Below are positions 1 through 9,169 of a stretch of 64,000 nt of DNA, piece after piece; positions within the stretch are counted from its first letter, which is position 1, and each line of letters opens with the position of its first letter. The translations under genes and the position numbers were made by a program. The notes under the pieces are model-generated. The model was not told the DNA's origin, searched no databases, and was given only the letters and a program-made list of their open reading frames with translations. The stretch comes from DALYJJ01 sp031969915. Lineage in GTDB: Bacteria > Acidobacteriota > Terriglobia > Bryobacterales > Bryobacteraceae. The stretch covers positions 3,727-67,726 of the forward strand of contig DALYJJ010000013.1 of assembly GCA_031969915.1 (NCBI GenBank), given 5' to 3'.

Positions 1-186
1 TTTCTCACCTCCCACGTCCTCGAAGTCGTCGAGCGCCTCTGTGACCGCGTAGCGATCATCCACGAGGGCCGGCTGGTGGTGGAGGGGCCGATCGGCGAAC
101 TGCGCTCGGGCGCCGAAACGCTCGAAGACATCTTCGTCCGCGTCGTCGGCGCCGAGCGCACCACGGAGAACCTGAGTTGGCTGTGA
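1..186 (+). CDS. ABC transporter ATP-binding protein, C-terminal fragment
   Basis: Only the last 61 codons lie in the window. The reading opens with LTSHVLEVVERLCDRVAII, which is the H-loop (switch) histidine region and following helix of an ABC nucleotide-binding domain, then HEGRLVVEGP, the usual final strand of the domain. The remainder, ending ETLEDIFVRVVG, resembles the C-terminal tail of ABC-2 type exporter ATPases. The stop overlaps a GTG start of the next gene by four bases (GTGA), so the two are probably translated together as the ATPase and membrane subunit of one exporter. Substrate cannot be told from this fragment. Confidence 0.85.
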   Translation, partial: FLTSHVLEVVERLCDRVAIIHEGRLVVEGPIGELRSGAETLEDIFVRVVGAERTTENLSWL

Positions 187-1793
187 TCCTCGATCGCCGC
201 ACCTCGGCCGTCCTTTGGGCGCAGTGGCGCACGCTGCGCAACTTCTATCCGCGCGCCAACCGGGGCGGGCTGGTCTTCACCGCGATCATGGGTTTGCTCT
301 GGTACGGGTCCTGGCTGACGGGGGCGCTGGTGATCGCCAAGGTAATCTCGATCTCGCGCCAGGCGTCGCTCGAGCGCTTCCTGCCGTTCGGGTTCTTCTT
401 CGGATGCCTGTACTGGCAGTTGGTCCCGCTGCTGATGGCCAGCGCCGGCGCCACACTCGACATGCGGCGGCTGTTGGTGTATCCGATCCCGCACCGCTCG
501 CTGTTCGGCGTCGAAGTCCTGCTCCGCCTGACCACCGGTATCGAAGTGCTTCTCATCCTGGGAGGCGCGGCGGCGGGACTCTGGCTGCATCCTTCGGTAC
601 CCGTCTGGGCGCCGCTGTTCGTCCTCCCGTTCGCACTGTTCAACATGCTCCTCTCGGCCGGCGTGCGGGAGCTGCTGACGCGTGTGTTCGCCCAGAAGCG
701 GCTGCGCGAAATCGCCATCTTCCTGCTGGTCATGGTCGCCGCCGTTCCGCAATTGATCGCCGTCCGCGGCGTGCCCGCGCCGGTGCGCGCTTTCTTCGTG
801 GGACTGGTCCAGGGCTGGTACCCGTGGTCGGTGACCGGATACCTGGCCTCGGGCACGTTCGGCGTTCCGTACCTGGCGGCGCTCGCCGCCTGGGTCGCGT
901 TTGCCTACGTCTTCGGGCGCTGGCAGTTCGAGCGCGGGCTGCGTTTCGACGTGGAGGCGGCCAAGGCGGCGGACCGTCCGAAAAGCAAGGGCACGCCGTG
1001 GTCGGAGACGTTGTTCCGCATTCCCACGCTGCTCTTCCGCGATCCTCTGGGCGCACTGGTGGAAAAGGAAGTCCGCTTCCTGGCCCGCTCGCCCCGCTTC
1101 CGGCTCGTGTTTCTGATGGGGTTTTCCTTCAGCCTGCTGATCTGGTTCCCGATGGCCTTCCGGCCCGGCGGCGGCTCGTCATTCATGGGCGCCAACTTCC
1201 TCACCATCGCCACCGTGTATTCGTTGATGCTGCTCGGCGAGGTCTCCTTCTGGAACACATTCGGCTTCGACCGCAGCGCCGCGCAGATGTACTGGCTCGC
1301 GCCCGTTCCCTTTCGAACCGTCCTCATCGGGAAGAACCTGACGGCCTGCCTCTTCATCCTGTTGGAGATCCTGCTGGTGGCCGCGGTGTGCGGCGCCTTG
1401 CGCCTGCCCGTGAGCCCGCCCAAGGTGGCCGAAGCGCTGGCGGTGGCGGTGGTGCTCTCCGTCTACCTGCTGGCCATCGGCAATCTCTCGAGCACCCACT
1501 ACCCGCGGGCGGTGAACCCGGCGCAATCGTGGCGCTCCACCGGCGCCGGGAAGTGGCAGGCGCTCCTGTTGATCATCTACCCGGTGATCTCCATCCCGAT
1601 CGCGCTCGCGTACCTGGCGCGCTGGGCGGTGGACGCCGAGTGGGCCTTCTACGCCGCGCTCGGCGTGGCGGCCGCGATCGGCCTGGCGATGTATCACGTC
1701 GCGCTGGAATCGGCGGTGGAGGCAGCGGCCGCGCAGCGGGAGCAGATCATTGAGACGCTCTCGAAAAGCGAGGGCCCGATCGCAATGGGCTGA
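183..1793 (+). CDS. ABC exporter membrane subunit (multi-pass permease)
   Basis: A 536-residue very hydrophobic protein with about ten to twelve predicted membrane spans in two blocks, separated by a polar linker near residues 255-285 (a Lys/Asp-rich stretch around KAADRPKSKGTPW). It follows the ATPase fragment with a GTGA overlap, which favours the GTG at 183; a TTG at 177 is the alternative. It fits the permease half of an ABC exporter of the large two-repeat 'ABC-2/putative exporter' type. No periplasmic enzyme domain is visible. The transported substrate is unknown; the assignment rests mainly on hydrophobicity and gene pairing. Confidence 0.75.
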   Translation: MILDRRTSAVLWAQWRTLRNFYPRANRGGLVFTAIMGLLWYGSWLTGALVIAKVISISRQASLERFLPFGFFFGCLYWQLVPLLMASAGATLDMRRLLVYPIPHRSLFGVEVLLRLTTGIEVLLILGGAAAGLWLHPSVPVWAPLFVLPFALFNMLLSAGVRELLTRVFAQKRLREIAIFLLVMVAAVPQLIAVRGVPAPVRAFFVGLVQGWYPWSVTGYLASGTFGVPYLAALAAWVAFAYVFGRWQFERGLRFDVEAAKAADRPKSKGTPWSETLFRIPTLLFRDPLGALVEKEVRFLARSPRFRLVFLMGFSFSLLIWFPMAFRPGGGSSFMGANFLTIATVYSLMLLGEVSFWNTFGFDRSAAQMYWLAPVPFRTVLIGKNLTACLFILLEILLVAAVCGALRLPVSPPKVAEALAVAVVLSVYLLAIGNLSSTHYPRAVNPAQSWRSTGAGKWQALLLIIYPVISIPIALAYLARWAVDAEWAFYAALGVAAAIGLAMYHVALESAVEAAAAQREQIIETLSKSEGPIAMG

Positions 1794-1808
1794 AGCGCGC
1801 GCCCTGGC

Positions 1809-3224
1809 TTACTCCAGCGCGAACGATTCGCCGCGCGAGGGGATCACCGCCTCCACCCCGTGGATCTGCTCGATGGCGGCCTTCAGCGCCCGCGACTGCG
1901 ACGGTTCGCCGTGCACCAGGAACACCTTCTTCAAGGTGGGCACCAGCGGCCGCATCCAGGCAATCAGTTCGCGCTGGTCGGCATGGCCGCTGAGTTCGTT
2001 CAGCTTCGCGACTTCGGCCCTCAGCCGCACCGGCTCGCCGAAGATGGGCACCTCGGGCATCTTATCCACGATCTTGCGGCCCAGCGTGTTCTCCCCCTGG
2101 AAGCCGGTGATCAACACCGTGTTGCGCGGGTCCGCGATGTTGTTGCGCAGGTGGTGCAGGATGCGCCCCGCTTCGCACATGCCGGAGGCGGAGATCACCA
2201 GGAACGGGCCGCGCAGGTCGTTCAGCGCTTTGCTCTCGGCGACGTCGCGGATGTAGCGGAGGCGGCGGAACCCGAAGGGATCTTCGCCCCGGTCGAGGAA
2301 CTCGCGCGTCTCGGCGTCGAAGTGTTCGCTGTGCTTGCGGAACACCTCGGTGACGTTCACCGCCAGCGGGCTGTCCACGAACATCGGAATGGACGGCACC
2401 CGGCCGGCCTCGATCAACTCGTGGAGTAATAGCACCAGTTGCTGCGTGCGGCCCACGGCGAAGGCGGGCACGATGATGCGGCCGCCCCGGGCGCAGGTGC
2501 GGTTGACGATGTCGGCCAATTTCGACTGCACGTCGCCCAGGTCCTTGTGGAGGCGGTCGCCGTACGTGCTCTCCAGGATCAGGTAGTCGGCTGCGGGAGG
2601 CGGTTCGGGGTCGCGGACAATGGGCAGGCCGGGACGGCCCACGTCGCCGGAGAACGCCAGGCGGCGGGTGCGGCCGTTCTCGGTGAGAGTGAGCGTCATG
2701 GAGGTGGAGCCGAGCATGTGGCCGGCGTCGATGGTCCGGTAATGAATGCCGGGGGCGACCTCGGTTTCCGTGTGCAGTGGAGTGGGGCGGAACAGCGGCA
2801 TCACCGCTTCGGCGTCCTCCATGCTGTAGAGCGGCTCAACGGCGCCGTCGCCGCTTTCCGGGTCGATCCGGCGGCGGCGGGAAAGACGCTTGTTGACGAA
2901 CTCGGCGTCTTTCTGTTGCAGGAACGCCGAGTCGGCGAGCATCGCGACGCACAGGTCGGCCGTGGCCGGAGTGGTGTAGATCGGGCCCCGGTAGCCGTTC
3001 TTGGTCAGCGTCGGGAGATTGCCGCTGTGATCGATGTGCGCGTGGGAGAGGAGCACGGCGTCAATGCGTTCGGCGGAAAACGGCAGGTGCGAGTTCCGCT
3101 CAAAGGACTCCTGGCGCCGGCCCTGGTAGAGGCCGCAATCCATCAGCACCCGGCTGCCGTTGGCGCGGAGTTCGTGCATGGACCCGGTGACGGTTTGGGC
3201 GGCGCCCCAGAACGTGAGTTTCAT
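1809..3224 (-). CDS. MBL-fold beta-CASP ribonuclease-like protein
   Basis: A 471-residue metallo-beta-lactamase fold protein of the beta-CASP RNA-processing group. The zinc motif HAHIDHSGN is near residue 61, the beta-CASP region includes the signature ISASGMCEAGRI and the C-terminal metal-binding histidine lies in LSGHADQRELIAW followed by VHGEPSQ. The start KLTFWGAAQTVTGS is the standard N-terminus of the family, so the ATG at 3224 is right. Relatives are RNA exo/endonucleases involved in RNA maturation or decay, acting in the cytoplasm. It is divergent from the neighbouring membrane protein gene and convergent with the ABC permease; no operon partner. Confidence 0.9.
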   Translation of the reverse strand: MKLTFWGAAQTVTGSMHELRANGSRVLMDCGLYQGRRQESFERNSHLPFSAERIDAVLLSHAHIDHSGNLPTLTKNGYRGPIYTTPATADLCVAMLADSAFLQQKDAEFVNKRLSRRRRIDPESGDGAVEPLYSMEDAEAVMPLFRPTPLHTETEVAPGIHYRTIDAGHMLGSTSMTLTLTENGRTRRLAFSGDVGRPGLPIVRDPEPPPAADYLILESTYGDRLHKDLGDVQSKLADIVNRTCARGGRIIVPAFAVGRTQQLVLLLHELIEAGRVPSIPMFVDSPLAVNVTEVFRKHSEHFDAETREFLDRGEDPFGFRRLRYIRDVAESKALNDLRGPFLVISASGMCEAGRILHHLRNNIADPRNTVLITGFQGENTLGRKIVDKMPEVPIFGEPVRLRAEVAKLNELSGHADQRELIAWMRPLVPTLKKVFLVHGEPSQSRALKAAIEQIHGVEAVIPSRGESFALE

Positions 3225-3290
3225 AGATCGAAAGACAAGGATGTCACAGGCCGCCTATTGCGGGGGCGGGCTGCCGCCGATTGGTGACTG

Positions 3291-4871
3291 GTGGCCAACG
3301 GGCGGCGAATTCTCGCGGTGGCGGCGGTGTGCGTGGCGTGTCTGCCCGTGCTCGCGCTCTGCTGGCGGTTTCGCGACCTGGGACACTGGGGGCAGTTCGA
3401 CGACGACGGAATCTACGTGGTGACCGCGCGGGCGTTGGCCGAAGGGCGCGGCTACCGCATCGAGAGCCTGCCGGGTGAGCCCCCGCAAACCAAGTACCCG
3501 CCCCTCTATCCTCTCTACCTCGCGCTCTGGTGGACGCTCGCCCCGCCCTTTCCCGCCAACCTCCCCTGGCTGATGTTGGGCCAGGCGGCGGTGTTTGTGG
3601 GCTTGCTGGTGGCCGTGTGGCGATGGGTCGCGGCGGAAGGAGCCGGGCCGCCGGAGCGAGCCGTGGTCACCGCCCTGGTGGCGCTCTCGCCGGTGACGGC
3701 GATGCTCACCGCCAACCTGCTGGCCGATACGCTGTTCTGCGCGCTCGTGGTAGCGGCCGCGGCGTGCGCGGGACGGTGGACCCGCGGGTCCGCGTGGGCC
3801 GCGGGCGTTCTCGGAGGCCTTGCCTTCCTCACGCGCACGGCGGCCATGCCGCTTTTGCCCGCCCTGGTCGCGGCCGGCTGGATGCGCGGGCGCAAGGACC
3901 TGGCGTGGCGCATGGCGCTGCCGATGGCCGTGGCCATGGGCGCCTGGCACTGGTGGCGAGCCGCGGCCATGCCGCAGTCTCTGCTCCCGGCCGAAATCTA
4001 CTACCTCGACTACACCTTGGTGCATCGGTTGAACCTGTCCGCCATGAGCTTCGGGGACCTGTTGGCGAAGAACGGCGGTGTCCTGGTCACGTCGGTATGC
4101 AACCTGATGGCTTTCAGCAACGGCTCGTGGCCGCTGGGGCATCATCTGGCGCGGCTGGCGGCGTTCGCGGGCGTCGCCGGGCTGGTTCGGCACTGGCGGA
4201 GAAACGGACCGTCCGTGCTGACGCTGTTCGGAGCCGGCCTGGTGGGAATGTCCATGGTGTGGAGTTACAGCCCGAATGAGCGTCTCCTCTATCCGCTCCT
4301 GCCCCTGCTGCTGTTCGGCTGCTGGACCGAGCTGCGGGCGCTGGCGGGCATGATCGCGGCGGTGTGGCGCAAAGGGCCGTTCGGGAACCGCGTGGCCGCG
4401 GGCGTCCTGGCGGGTGTCGCGGCGCTGGTCGTGGCGATGGCGGGCCTGGGGTCCTGGATCGGTCTTTCGCGCGTGGTTCCGGATCACCTGGAATCGGATC
4501 GCGAGGCGGCGCGGGAGCGCGGCGAGGTATGGCGCTGGCTGGCGGAACGCACGCCGCCACAAGCCGGCGTATTGGCCTTCAACGGCGGCGCCTTGTACCT
4601 GCGCGCGGGCCGGCGCTACTACGCGCTGCGCGCGCCCACCAGCTATTACTATCGGGACGATTCCGACGGCCTCCTGCGATGGTTGCGTGAGGCGCCTCGG
4701 CACGCCCGGCAGAGCGGGCTTTCCTTCGTGGTCCTCGGCGACGGAGATTACTGGAACGATCTCAGTCCGGAACTGAACCGTTCCCTGCGTGCGTCGCTCG
4801 ACCGCGACCCGCGGCTCCAGACCGTGTACTCCGCGGGGCGGTATCGCGTCTACCGGATCGCTTTGCACTGA
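3291..4871 (+). CDS. Membrane GT-C-like glycosyltransferase/hypothetical membrane protein
   Basis: A 526-residue protein starting at GTG with an N-terminal membrane helix, then an acidic first loop (GQFDDDGIYVVTARALAEG) followed by PPLYPLYLALWW and about nine further hydrophobic segments, and a soluble C-terminal part of about 130 residues. An acidic motif in the first periplasmic loop and a proline-rich second helix are typical of lipid-sugar dependent GT-C glycosyltransferases (PMT/ArnT-like family), which transfer sugars on the periplasmic face. The match is one of architecture rather than of specific signature residues; donor and acceptor are unknown. It stands alone, with an independent promoter region of 66 bases shared with the divergent beta-CASP gene. 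Confidence 0.65.
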   Translation: MANGRRILAVAAVCVACLPVLALCWRFRDLGHWGQFDDDGIYVVTARALAEGRGYRIESLPGEPPQTKYPPLYPLYLALWWTLAPPFPANLPWLMLGQAAVFVGLLVAVWRWVAAEGAGPPERAVVTALVALSPVTAMLTANLLADTLFCALVVAAAACAGRWTRGSAWAAGVLGGLAFLTRTAAMPLLPALVAAGWMRGRKDLAWRMALPMAVAMGAWHWWRAAAMPQSLLPAEIYYLDYTLVHRLNLSAMSFGDLLAKNGGVLVTSVCNLMAFSNGSWPLGHHLARLAAFAGVAGLVRHWRRNGPSVLTLFGAGLVGMSMVWSYSPNERLLYPLLPLLLFGCWTELRALAGMIAAVWRKGPFGNRVAAGVLAGVAALVVAMAGLGSWIGLSRVVPDHLESDREAARERGEVWRWLAERTPPQAGVLAFNGGALYLRAGRRYYALRAPTSYYYRDDSDGLLRWLREAPRHARQSGLSFVVLGDGDYWNDLSPELNRSLRASLDRDPRLQTVYSAGRYRVYRIALH

Positions 4872-4891
4872 GAGCGCCGCCCGAAAGCCGC

Positions 4892-4897
4892 TAGAAT
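4892..4897 (+). promoter_or_regulatory. Candidate -10 hexamer TAGAAT before S9 peptidase
   Basis: TAGAAT preceded by GC, 24 bases upstream of the ATG at 4922, in the short gap between two genes. No clear -35 element is seen. It belongs to a recurring GC-TAnaaT pattern in this window. Confidence 0.4.
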
Positions 4898-4921
4898 CGG
4901 AGGGTCGCTTTCGGGTTGCCT

Positions 4922-7069
4922 ATGAAAACTGCGCTCTCCGTGCTCGTCCTTTGTCTCCTTGCGCCGGCTTGGGCGGCTGAGAAAAAGCCGGTCACGATCG
5001 ACGCGTTGATGGCCGTGCGGGAGCAGCCCGCCGGCGGGCCCGTCTGGGCGCCGGACGGAAAATCGTTCGTCTTTACACAGGACCGCAAGCTGCACGTGTA
5101 CACCTTGGCGGCCAAATCGTCGCAGGTCCTCGTGGCCATGCAGGACCTGGAAGCGGCGGCCAGGCGGGCGCCCGAACCCGAGGCGTTCGGCTGGCGCAAC
5201 CGGGGTGTCCGGGAGCAGGCGGTGCAGTGGTTTCCCAACGGCAAGCACCTGCTGGTGAGCGCCCGCGGGGACTTGTTTCAGTGCGCCGTCGACGGCGGCA
5301 AATGGGAACAGTTGACGGCCACCGATTTCGTGGAGGGCGATCCCAAGGTGTCGCCCGATGGCAAGAGCGTTTCCTACCGCCGCGACCACGATCTCTATGT
5401 GCTCGATCTCGCGGGCAAGGCGGTCACGCGCCTCACCACCGATGGATCGCCGGCGTTGCGAAACGGCGAACTGGACTGGGTCTATCCGGAAGAGCTCGCG
5501 CTTCCGACCGCCTACTGGTGGTCGCCGGACTCCACTCGAATCGCCTATTTGCAGTTCGATGTGAGCCGGCTGCCGGTTTACCCGCACGGCGACTACACCA
5601 AGACCGCGCCCGTGTTTGAGCCCCAGCGGTATCCAAAGGCCGGAACGCCGAACTCCGACGTGCGGCTGGGTGTCGTCACCGTGAAGGGCGGTGCCACCAG
5701 GTGGATGGACGTCGGCGAGACCCGCGATTTCCTGCTTGCCCGCGTGCACTGGGTTCCCTCGAGCGAAGAGATCTTCGTGCAGCGGCTCAACCGGGTGCAG
5801 AACCGGCTCGACCTGCTGGCCGCGAACGTGGAAAGCGGCGCCGCCCGGCTGGTGCTCCGCGAGTCCGATCCGCATTGGGTGAACATCCACGACGCGCTAC
5901 GCTTCCTCCCCGGCGGTGAGTTCCTGTGGGCGAGCGAGCGCAGCGGCTACCGGCACCTCTATCGGTATGCCCTCACCGGCGAACTCAAGCAGCAGCTAAC
6001 CTCCGGCGATTGGGAAGTGAGCGAGGTCGCGGGCGTGGATCCGGCGGCACGGAAACTGTTCTACCTTTCCACGGAGCACAGCGCCATTGAGCGGCATCTC
6101 TATTCGATCGGTTTCGACGGCGGCGGCAAGCGGAAGCTCACCGCCACGGCCGGCGTGCATGGCGTCTCGATGAGTCCGGGGGGCGAGGCTTATCTCGACA
6201 CGGCTTCGAACACCGGTTCGCCGTCCCGCCGCGTGCTGTACCGCGCCGGCGGCGATGAGATCGGGGTGTGGCGGGAGGCGAATCGCGCGATCGAAGAGGA
6301 GTACCGAATCCTGCCCACCGAATTGCATACCGTGCGCACGGGGGACGGCGAAACGCTCCACGCGCGGCTGATCAAGCCGGCGGGTTTCGCCCCAGGAAAG
6401 AAATACCCGGCCATCGTGATGGTCTACGGCGGCCCGCATGCGCAGAACGTACGCAACGCCTGGGCGGGGCTGAGCATGGACCAGGTGTACGCGCATCGCG
6501 GATTCGTGGTGTGGCAGGTGGACAATCGCGGCACCGCGGGACGGGGGCACGCGTTCGAAACCAAGCTCTACCGCCGCTTCGGAAAGCAGGAACTCGCGGA
6601 CCAGTTGGAGGGAGTGAAACACCTGCTCTCGATGGGCTTCGTCGATCCCGCGAAGATCGGGATTTCAGGTTGGAGCTACGGCGGCTTCATGACGCTGACC
6701 GCGCTGCTCCATGCGCCGGATACCTTCCGGGCCGGCATCGCCGGCGCGGCGGTCACCGATTGGCGCCAGTACGACACCATCTACACCGAGCGCTATCTGG
6801 GACTGCCGCGGGAAAACGAGGAGGGCTACCGCCTCAGTTCACCTGTCCACTCCGCCGCGAATCTCAAGGGACAACTCATGCTGGTGCACAACCTGGGCGA
6901 CGACAACGTGCACTTCTCCAACGCCGTCCAGATGATCGACGCCCTGGAGAAGGCCAACAAGCAGTTTGACCTGGTGGTCTACCCGCAGAAGGCCCACGGT
7001 GTCACGGGCACGGTGCGCCGCCACATGTATGAGGCGATGCTCGGATTCTTCGAGCGCACGCTAAAATAA
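4922..7069 (+). CDS. S9 family dipeptidyl peptidase (DPP IV-like)
   Basis: A 715-residue secreted serine peptidase. The ATG at 4922 gives a signal peptide ending APAWAAEKKP, which is why it is preferred over the TTG two codons earlier. An N-terminal beta-propeller (about residues 40-460, with the DPP IV hallmark around NGELDWVYPEE) is followed by an alpha/beta-hydrolase domain. The catalytic triad can be placed: Ser585 in GWSYGG, Asp660 in GDDNVH, His692 in KAHGV. Family members cleave X-Pro or X-Ala dipeptides from N-termini in the periplasm or outside the cell. Length and all key residues are intact. Confidence 0.94.
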   Translation: MKTALSVLVLCLLAPAWAAEKKPVTIDALMAVREQPAGGPVWAPDGKSFVFTQDRKLHVYTLAAKSSQVLVAMQDLEAAARRAPEPEAFGWRNRGVREQAVQWFPNGKHLLVSARGDLFQCAVDGGKWEQLTATDFVEGDPKVSPDGKSVSYRRDHDLYVLDLAGKAVTRLTTDGSPALRNGELDWVYPEELALPTAYWWSPDSTRIAYLQFDVSRLPVYPHGDYTKTAPVFEPQRYPKAGTPNSDVRLGVVTVKGGATRWMDVGETRDFLLARVHWVPSSEEIFVQRLNRVQNRLDLLAANVESGAARLVLRESDPHWVNIHDALRFLPGGEFLWASERSGYRHLYRYALTGELKQQLTSGDWEVSEVAGVDPAARKLFYLSTEHSAIERHLYSIGFDGGGKRKLTATAGVHGVSMSPGGEAYLDTASNTGSPSRRVLYRAGGDEIGVWREANRAIEEEYRILPTELHTVRTGDGETLHARLIKPAGFAPGKKYPAIVMVYGGPHAQNVRNAWAGLSMDQVYAHRGFVVWQVDNRGTAGRGHAFETKLYRRFGKQELADQLEGVKHLLSMGFVDPAKIGISGWSYGGFMTLTALLHAPDTFRAGIAGAAVTDWRQYDTIYTERYLGLPRENEEGYRLSSPVHSAANLKGQLMLVHNLGDDNVHFSNAVQMIDALEKANKQFDLVVYPQKAHGVTGTVRRHMYEAMLGFFERTLK

Positions 7070-7076
7070 GAAGTCA

Positions 7077-8090
7077 GTGCACCCTTTTCCCCAGTCGTAT
7101 CAAGCCGGGCCGGTGAAGATCGCCCCTGCGACGGTGCTCGCGCCGATGGCCGGCGTAACGGACACCGTCTTCCGGCGCATGATCCGCGCGCAGGGCGGCT
7201 GCGGGCTGTTGATGACCGAGTTCACCAGTTCGCACGGCGTGGTGGCGAACCGCCAGATGAGGAAGAAGGCGTTCCACTACCTGTATTACGAGCCCGGCGA
7301 GCATCCCATCGCGGCCCAGTTGTTCGGTTCCGATCCCAAGGTGATGGCCGACGCGGCGCGCGTCTGCCAGGACCTCGGCTTCGACGCGGTGGACATCAAT
7401 TTCGGCTGCCCCGTGAAGAAGGTGGTGACCTGCAACGGCGGATCGGGGCTGCTGCGCGATCTCCCCTTGGTGGAGCGGCTGTTGAAGGACGTGCGGGCGG
7501 CGATCTCGATTCCGCTCACCATGAAGTTCCGCTCGGGCTGGAGCGACCGCGAACTGGTGCACGTGCGAATGGCGAAGCTCGCCGAAGACTGCGGCCTCCA
7601 GGCGATCGCGCTGCACCCTCGCACGCGCGAGCAGGGCTACAGCGGCCACGCCGACTGGACGCGCATCGCCGAGGTCAAGGCGGCCGTGAAGATCCCCGTC
7701 ATCGGCAACGGCGACGTGAACGCCCCGGAGGACGCGGTGCGTATGGTGCGCGAAACCAATTGCGATGCGGTGATGATCGGCCGCTGCGCGTCATCGAACC
7801 CGTGGATCTTCCGCCAGATCGCCGAGTACGTCCGCACCGGGGCTTACTGGAAGCCCGCCGACGCGGACCGGCACCAGATGATGCGCCGCTACTACGCGAT
7901 GCTCATCGAGCACCGCCAATTGGACGCCGCCGGGAAGATGAAGCAGTTCGCGACGTACTTCACCCACGGCGTCCGCAATGGCGCCCGGCTGCGCGTCGAG
8001 ATCTACCACGCCAAGGAGCCGCAACGGATTCTCGACCTGGTGGACGCCTTCTTCGAAAAGGAACTCGCGCTCAACGCGCCGGCCGCGTGA
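7077..8090 (+). CDS. dusB: tRNA-dihydrouridine synthase
   Basis: A 337-residue FMN-dependent TIM-barrel protein that reduces uridine to dihydrouridine in tRNA D-loops using NADPH. Visible signatures are APMAGVTDTVFRR near the N-terminus, the conserved cysteine in NFGCPVKKV, the FMN-phosphate loops GNGDVNAPEDA and IGRCASSNPWIF, and a C-terminal helical tRNA-binding domain. GTG at 7077 is the start. Its final bases overlap the GTG start of the RNase H gene (GTGA). DusB-type is favoured over other Dus classes by PVKKV after the GCP motif. Confidence 0.92.
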   Translation: MHPFPQSYQAGPVKIAPATVLAPMAGVTDTVFRRMIRAQGGCGLLMTEFTSSHGVVANRQMRKKAFHYLYYEPGEHPIAAQLFGSDPKVMADAARVCQDLGFDAVDINFGCPVKKVVTCNGGSGLLRDLPLVERLLKDVRAAISIPLTMKFRSGWSDRELVHVRMAKLAEDCGLQAIALHPRTREQGYSGHADWTRIAEVKAAVKIPVIGNGDVNAPEDAVRMVRETNCDAVMIGRCASSNPWIFRQIAEYVRTGAYWKPADADRHQMMRRYYAMLIEHRQLDAAGKMKQFATYFTHGVRNGARLRVEIYHAKEPQRILDLVDAFFEKELALNAPAA

Positions 8091-8530
8091 AACAGGTTCA
8101 ACTCATCACGGACGGGGCGTGCCTGGGGAATCCGGGGCGCGGCGGCTGGGCCTACATCCTGCGTTACAAAGACCGCAAGAAAGAGGCCTACGGCGCCGAT
8201 CCGCAAACCACCAATAACCGCATGGAACTGACCGCGGCGGTCCGTGGCCTTTCGGCGTTGAAGGAGCGCTGCGCGGTGCAGGTGGTGACCGACTCCGAGT
8301 ACATGAAGAACGGCATCACGCAGTGGATTCACGGCTGGAAACGCAAAGGCTGGAAGCGAGCCGACGGCCAGCCGGTGCTGAACCGTGACCTTTGGGAGGA
8401 ACTCGACGGCCAGGTGAACCGCCACCAGACGGAGTGGGTCTGGACGAAGGGCCACGCCCAGCACGAAGACAACAACCGCTGCGACGAACTGGCCTCCATG
8501 GCCGCCCGCGAGCAGGCCTCCAGCGCCTGA
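8087..8530 (+). CDS. rnhA: Ribonuclease HI
   Basis: A 147-residue RNase HI that cuts the RNA strand of RNA-DNA hybrids. The four catalytic acids are present: Asp in LITDGACLGNPG, Glu in NNRMELTAAV, Asp in VVTDSEYMKNG and Asp in NNRCDELAS; the basic handle region (HGWKRKGWKRADG) and the KGHAQHEDN loop are also intact. The GTG start at 8087 overlaps the dusB stop by four bases, indicating coupled translation. Length is normal for the family. Confidence 0.95.
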   Translation: MKQVQLITDGACLGNPGRGGWAYILRYKDRKKEAYGADPQTTNNRMELTAAVRGLSALKERCAVQVVTDSEYMKNGITQWIHGWKRKGWKRADGQPVLNRDLWEELDGQVNRHQTEWVWTKGHAQHEDNNRCDELASMAAREQASSA

Positions 8531-8566
8531 TCTGCTACGCTGCAACAAGAGGCAGGCCAACGGCTC

Positions 8567-9169
8567 ATGCGACTTCGTTTGCTTTTGCTCGCCGCGGTGG
8601 CGGCGGCCGCCCAGGCCCAGTCGATCGGCTGGGGCGTCAAGGCGGGCGTGCCCTTCACCGATTTCTTCAACGCCGCCCGGGCCGGCAACGTCAGCTATTC
8701 CCAATTCACCCGCCGCTACACGTTCGGGCCGATGGTCGATCTCAGGCTGCCGCTGGGCGTGGGCATCGAGGCCAACGCTCTCTACAAGCGGTTCCGCTAT
8801 GAACGCGACTCCGCCGCCGGTCCGGGCGGCGCGGACGGCAACTTCTGGGAGTTCCCCTTGCTGTTGAAGTATCGAATGCCGGGCGTGCTGGTTCGGCCCT
8901 ACGTGGCGGGCGGCTTCTCCTTCCGCACCATCCAGGGTCTGGCCGCCTTCGGCGCCGATCTGCTGCCCGGAGGTGATCCGCCCGAGTTGCGCGACAACTC
9001 GGCGCGCGGCGTGGTGCTTGGTACGGGACTCGAGGTGAAACTCATCAAGGTGCGCGTGGCGCCCGAAGTGCGCTTCACCCGCTGGGGTTCGCGCGCGTTC
9101 GACGATCTCCGCGGCGGACTCGAATCCCGAAGGAATCAACTCGAGTTTCTGGTGGGACTGACGTTTTGA
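8567..9169 (+). CDS. Outer membrane beta-barrel protein (OmpA-like porin fold)
   Basis: A 200-residue protein with a signal peptide (MRLRLLLLAAVAAAAQAQS) followed by alternating beta strands typical of an eight-stranded outer-membrane barrel: GWGVKAGVPFTDFF, YTFGPMVDLRLPLGVGIEANALYKR, a loop rich in Gly/Asp, and a final strand ending LEFLVGLTF with the C-terminal phenylalanine recognised by the BAM machinery. No enzymatic motif. A TACGCT hexamer at 8536 could be its own -10. Its stop overlaps the TTG of nadD. The function is unknown beyond the barrel fold. Confidence 0.8.
   Translation: MRLRLLLLAAVAAAAQAQSIGWGVKAGVPFTDFFNAARAGNVSYSQFTRRYTFGPMVDLRLPLGVGIEANALYKRFRYERDSAAGPGGADGNFWEFPLLLKYRMPGVLVRPYVAGGFSFRTIQGLAAFGADLLPGGDPPELRDNSARGVVLGTGLEVKLIKVRVAPEVRFTRWGSRAFDDLRGGLESRRNQLEFLVGLTF

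Noticed and set aside
3255..4868. 537-codon antisense frame over the GT-C-like membrane protein
   Set aside because: Arg/His/Gln-rich shadow with no domain; the plus strand has regular membrane helices and acidic loop motif.
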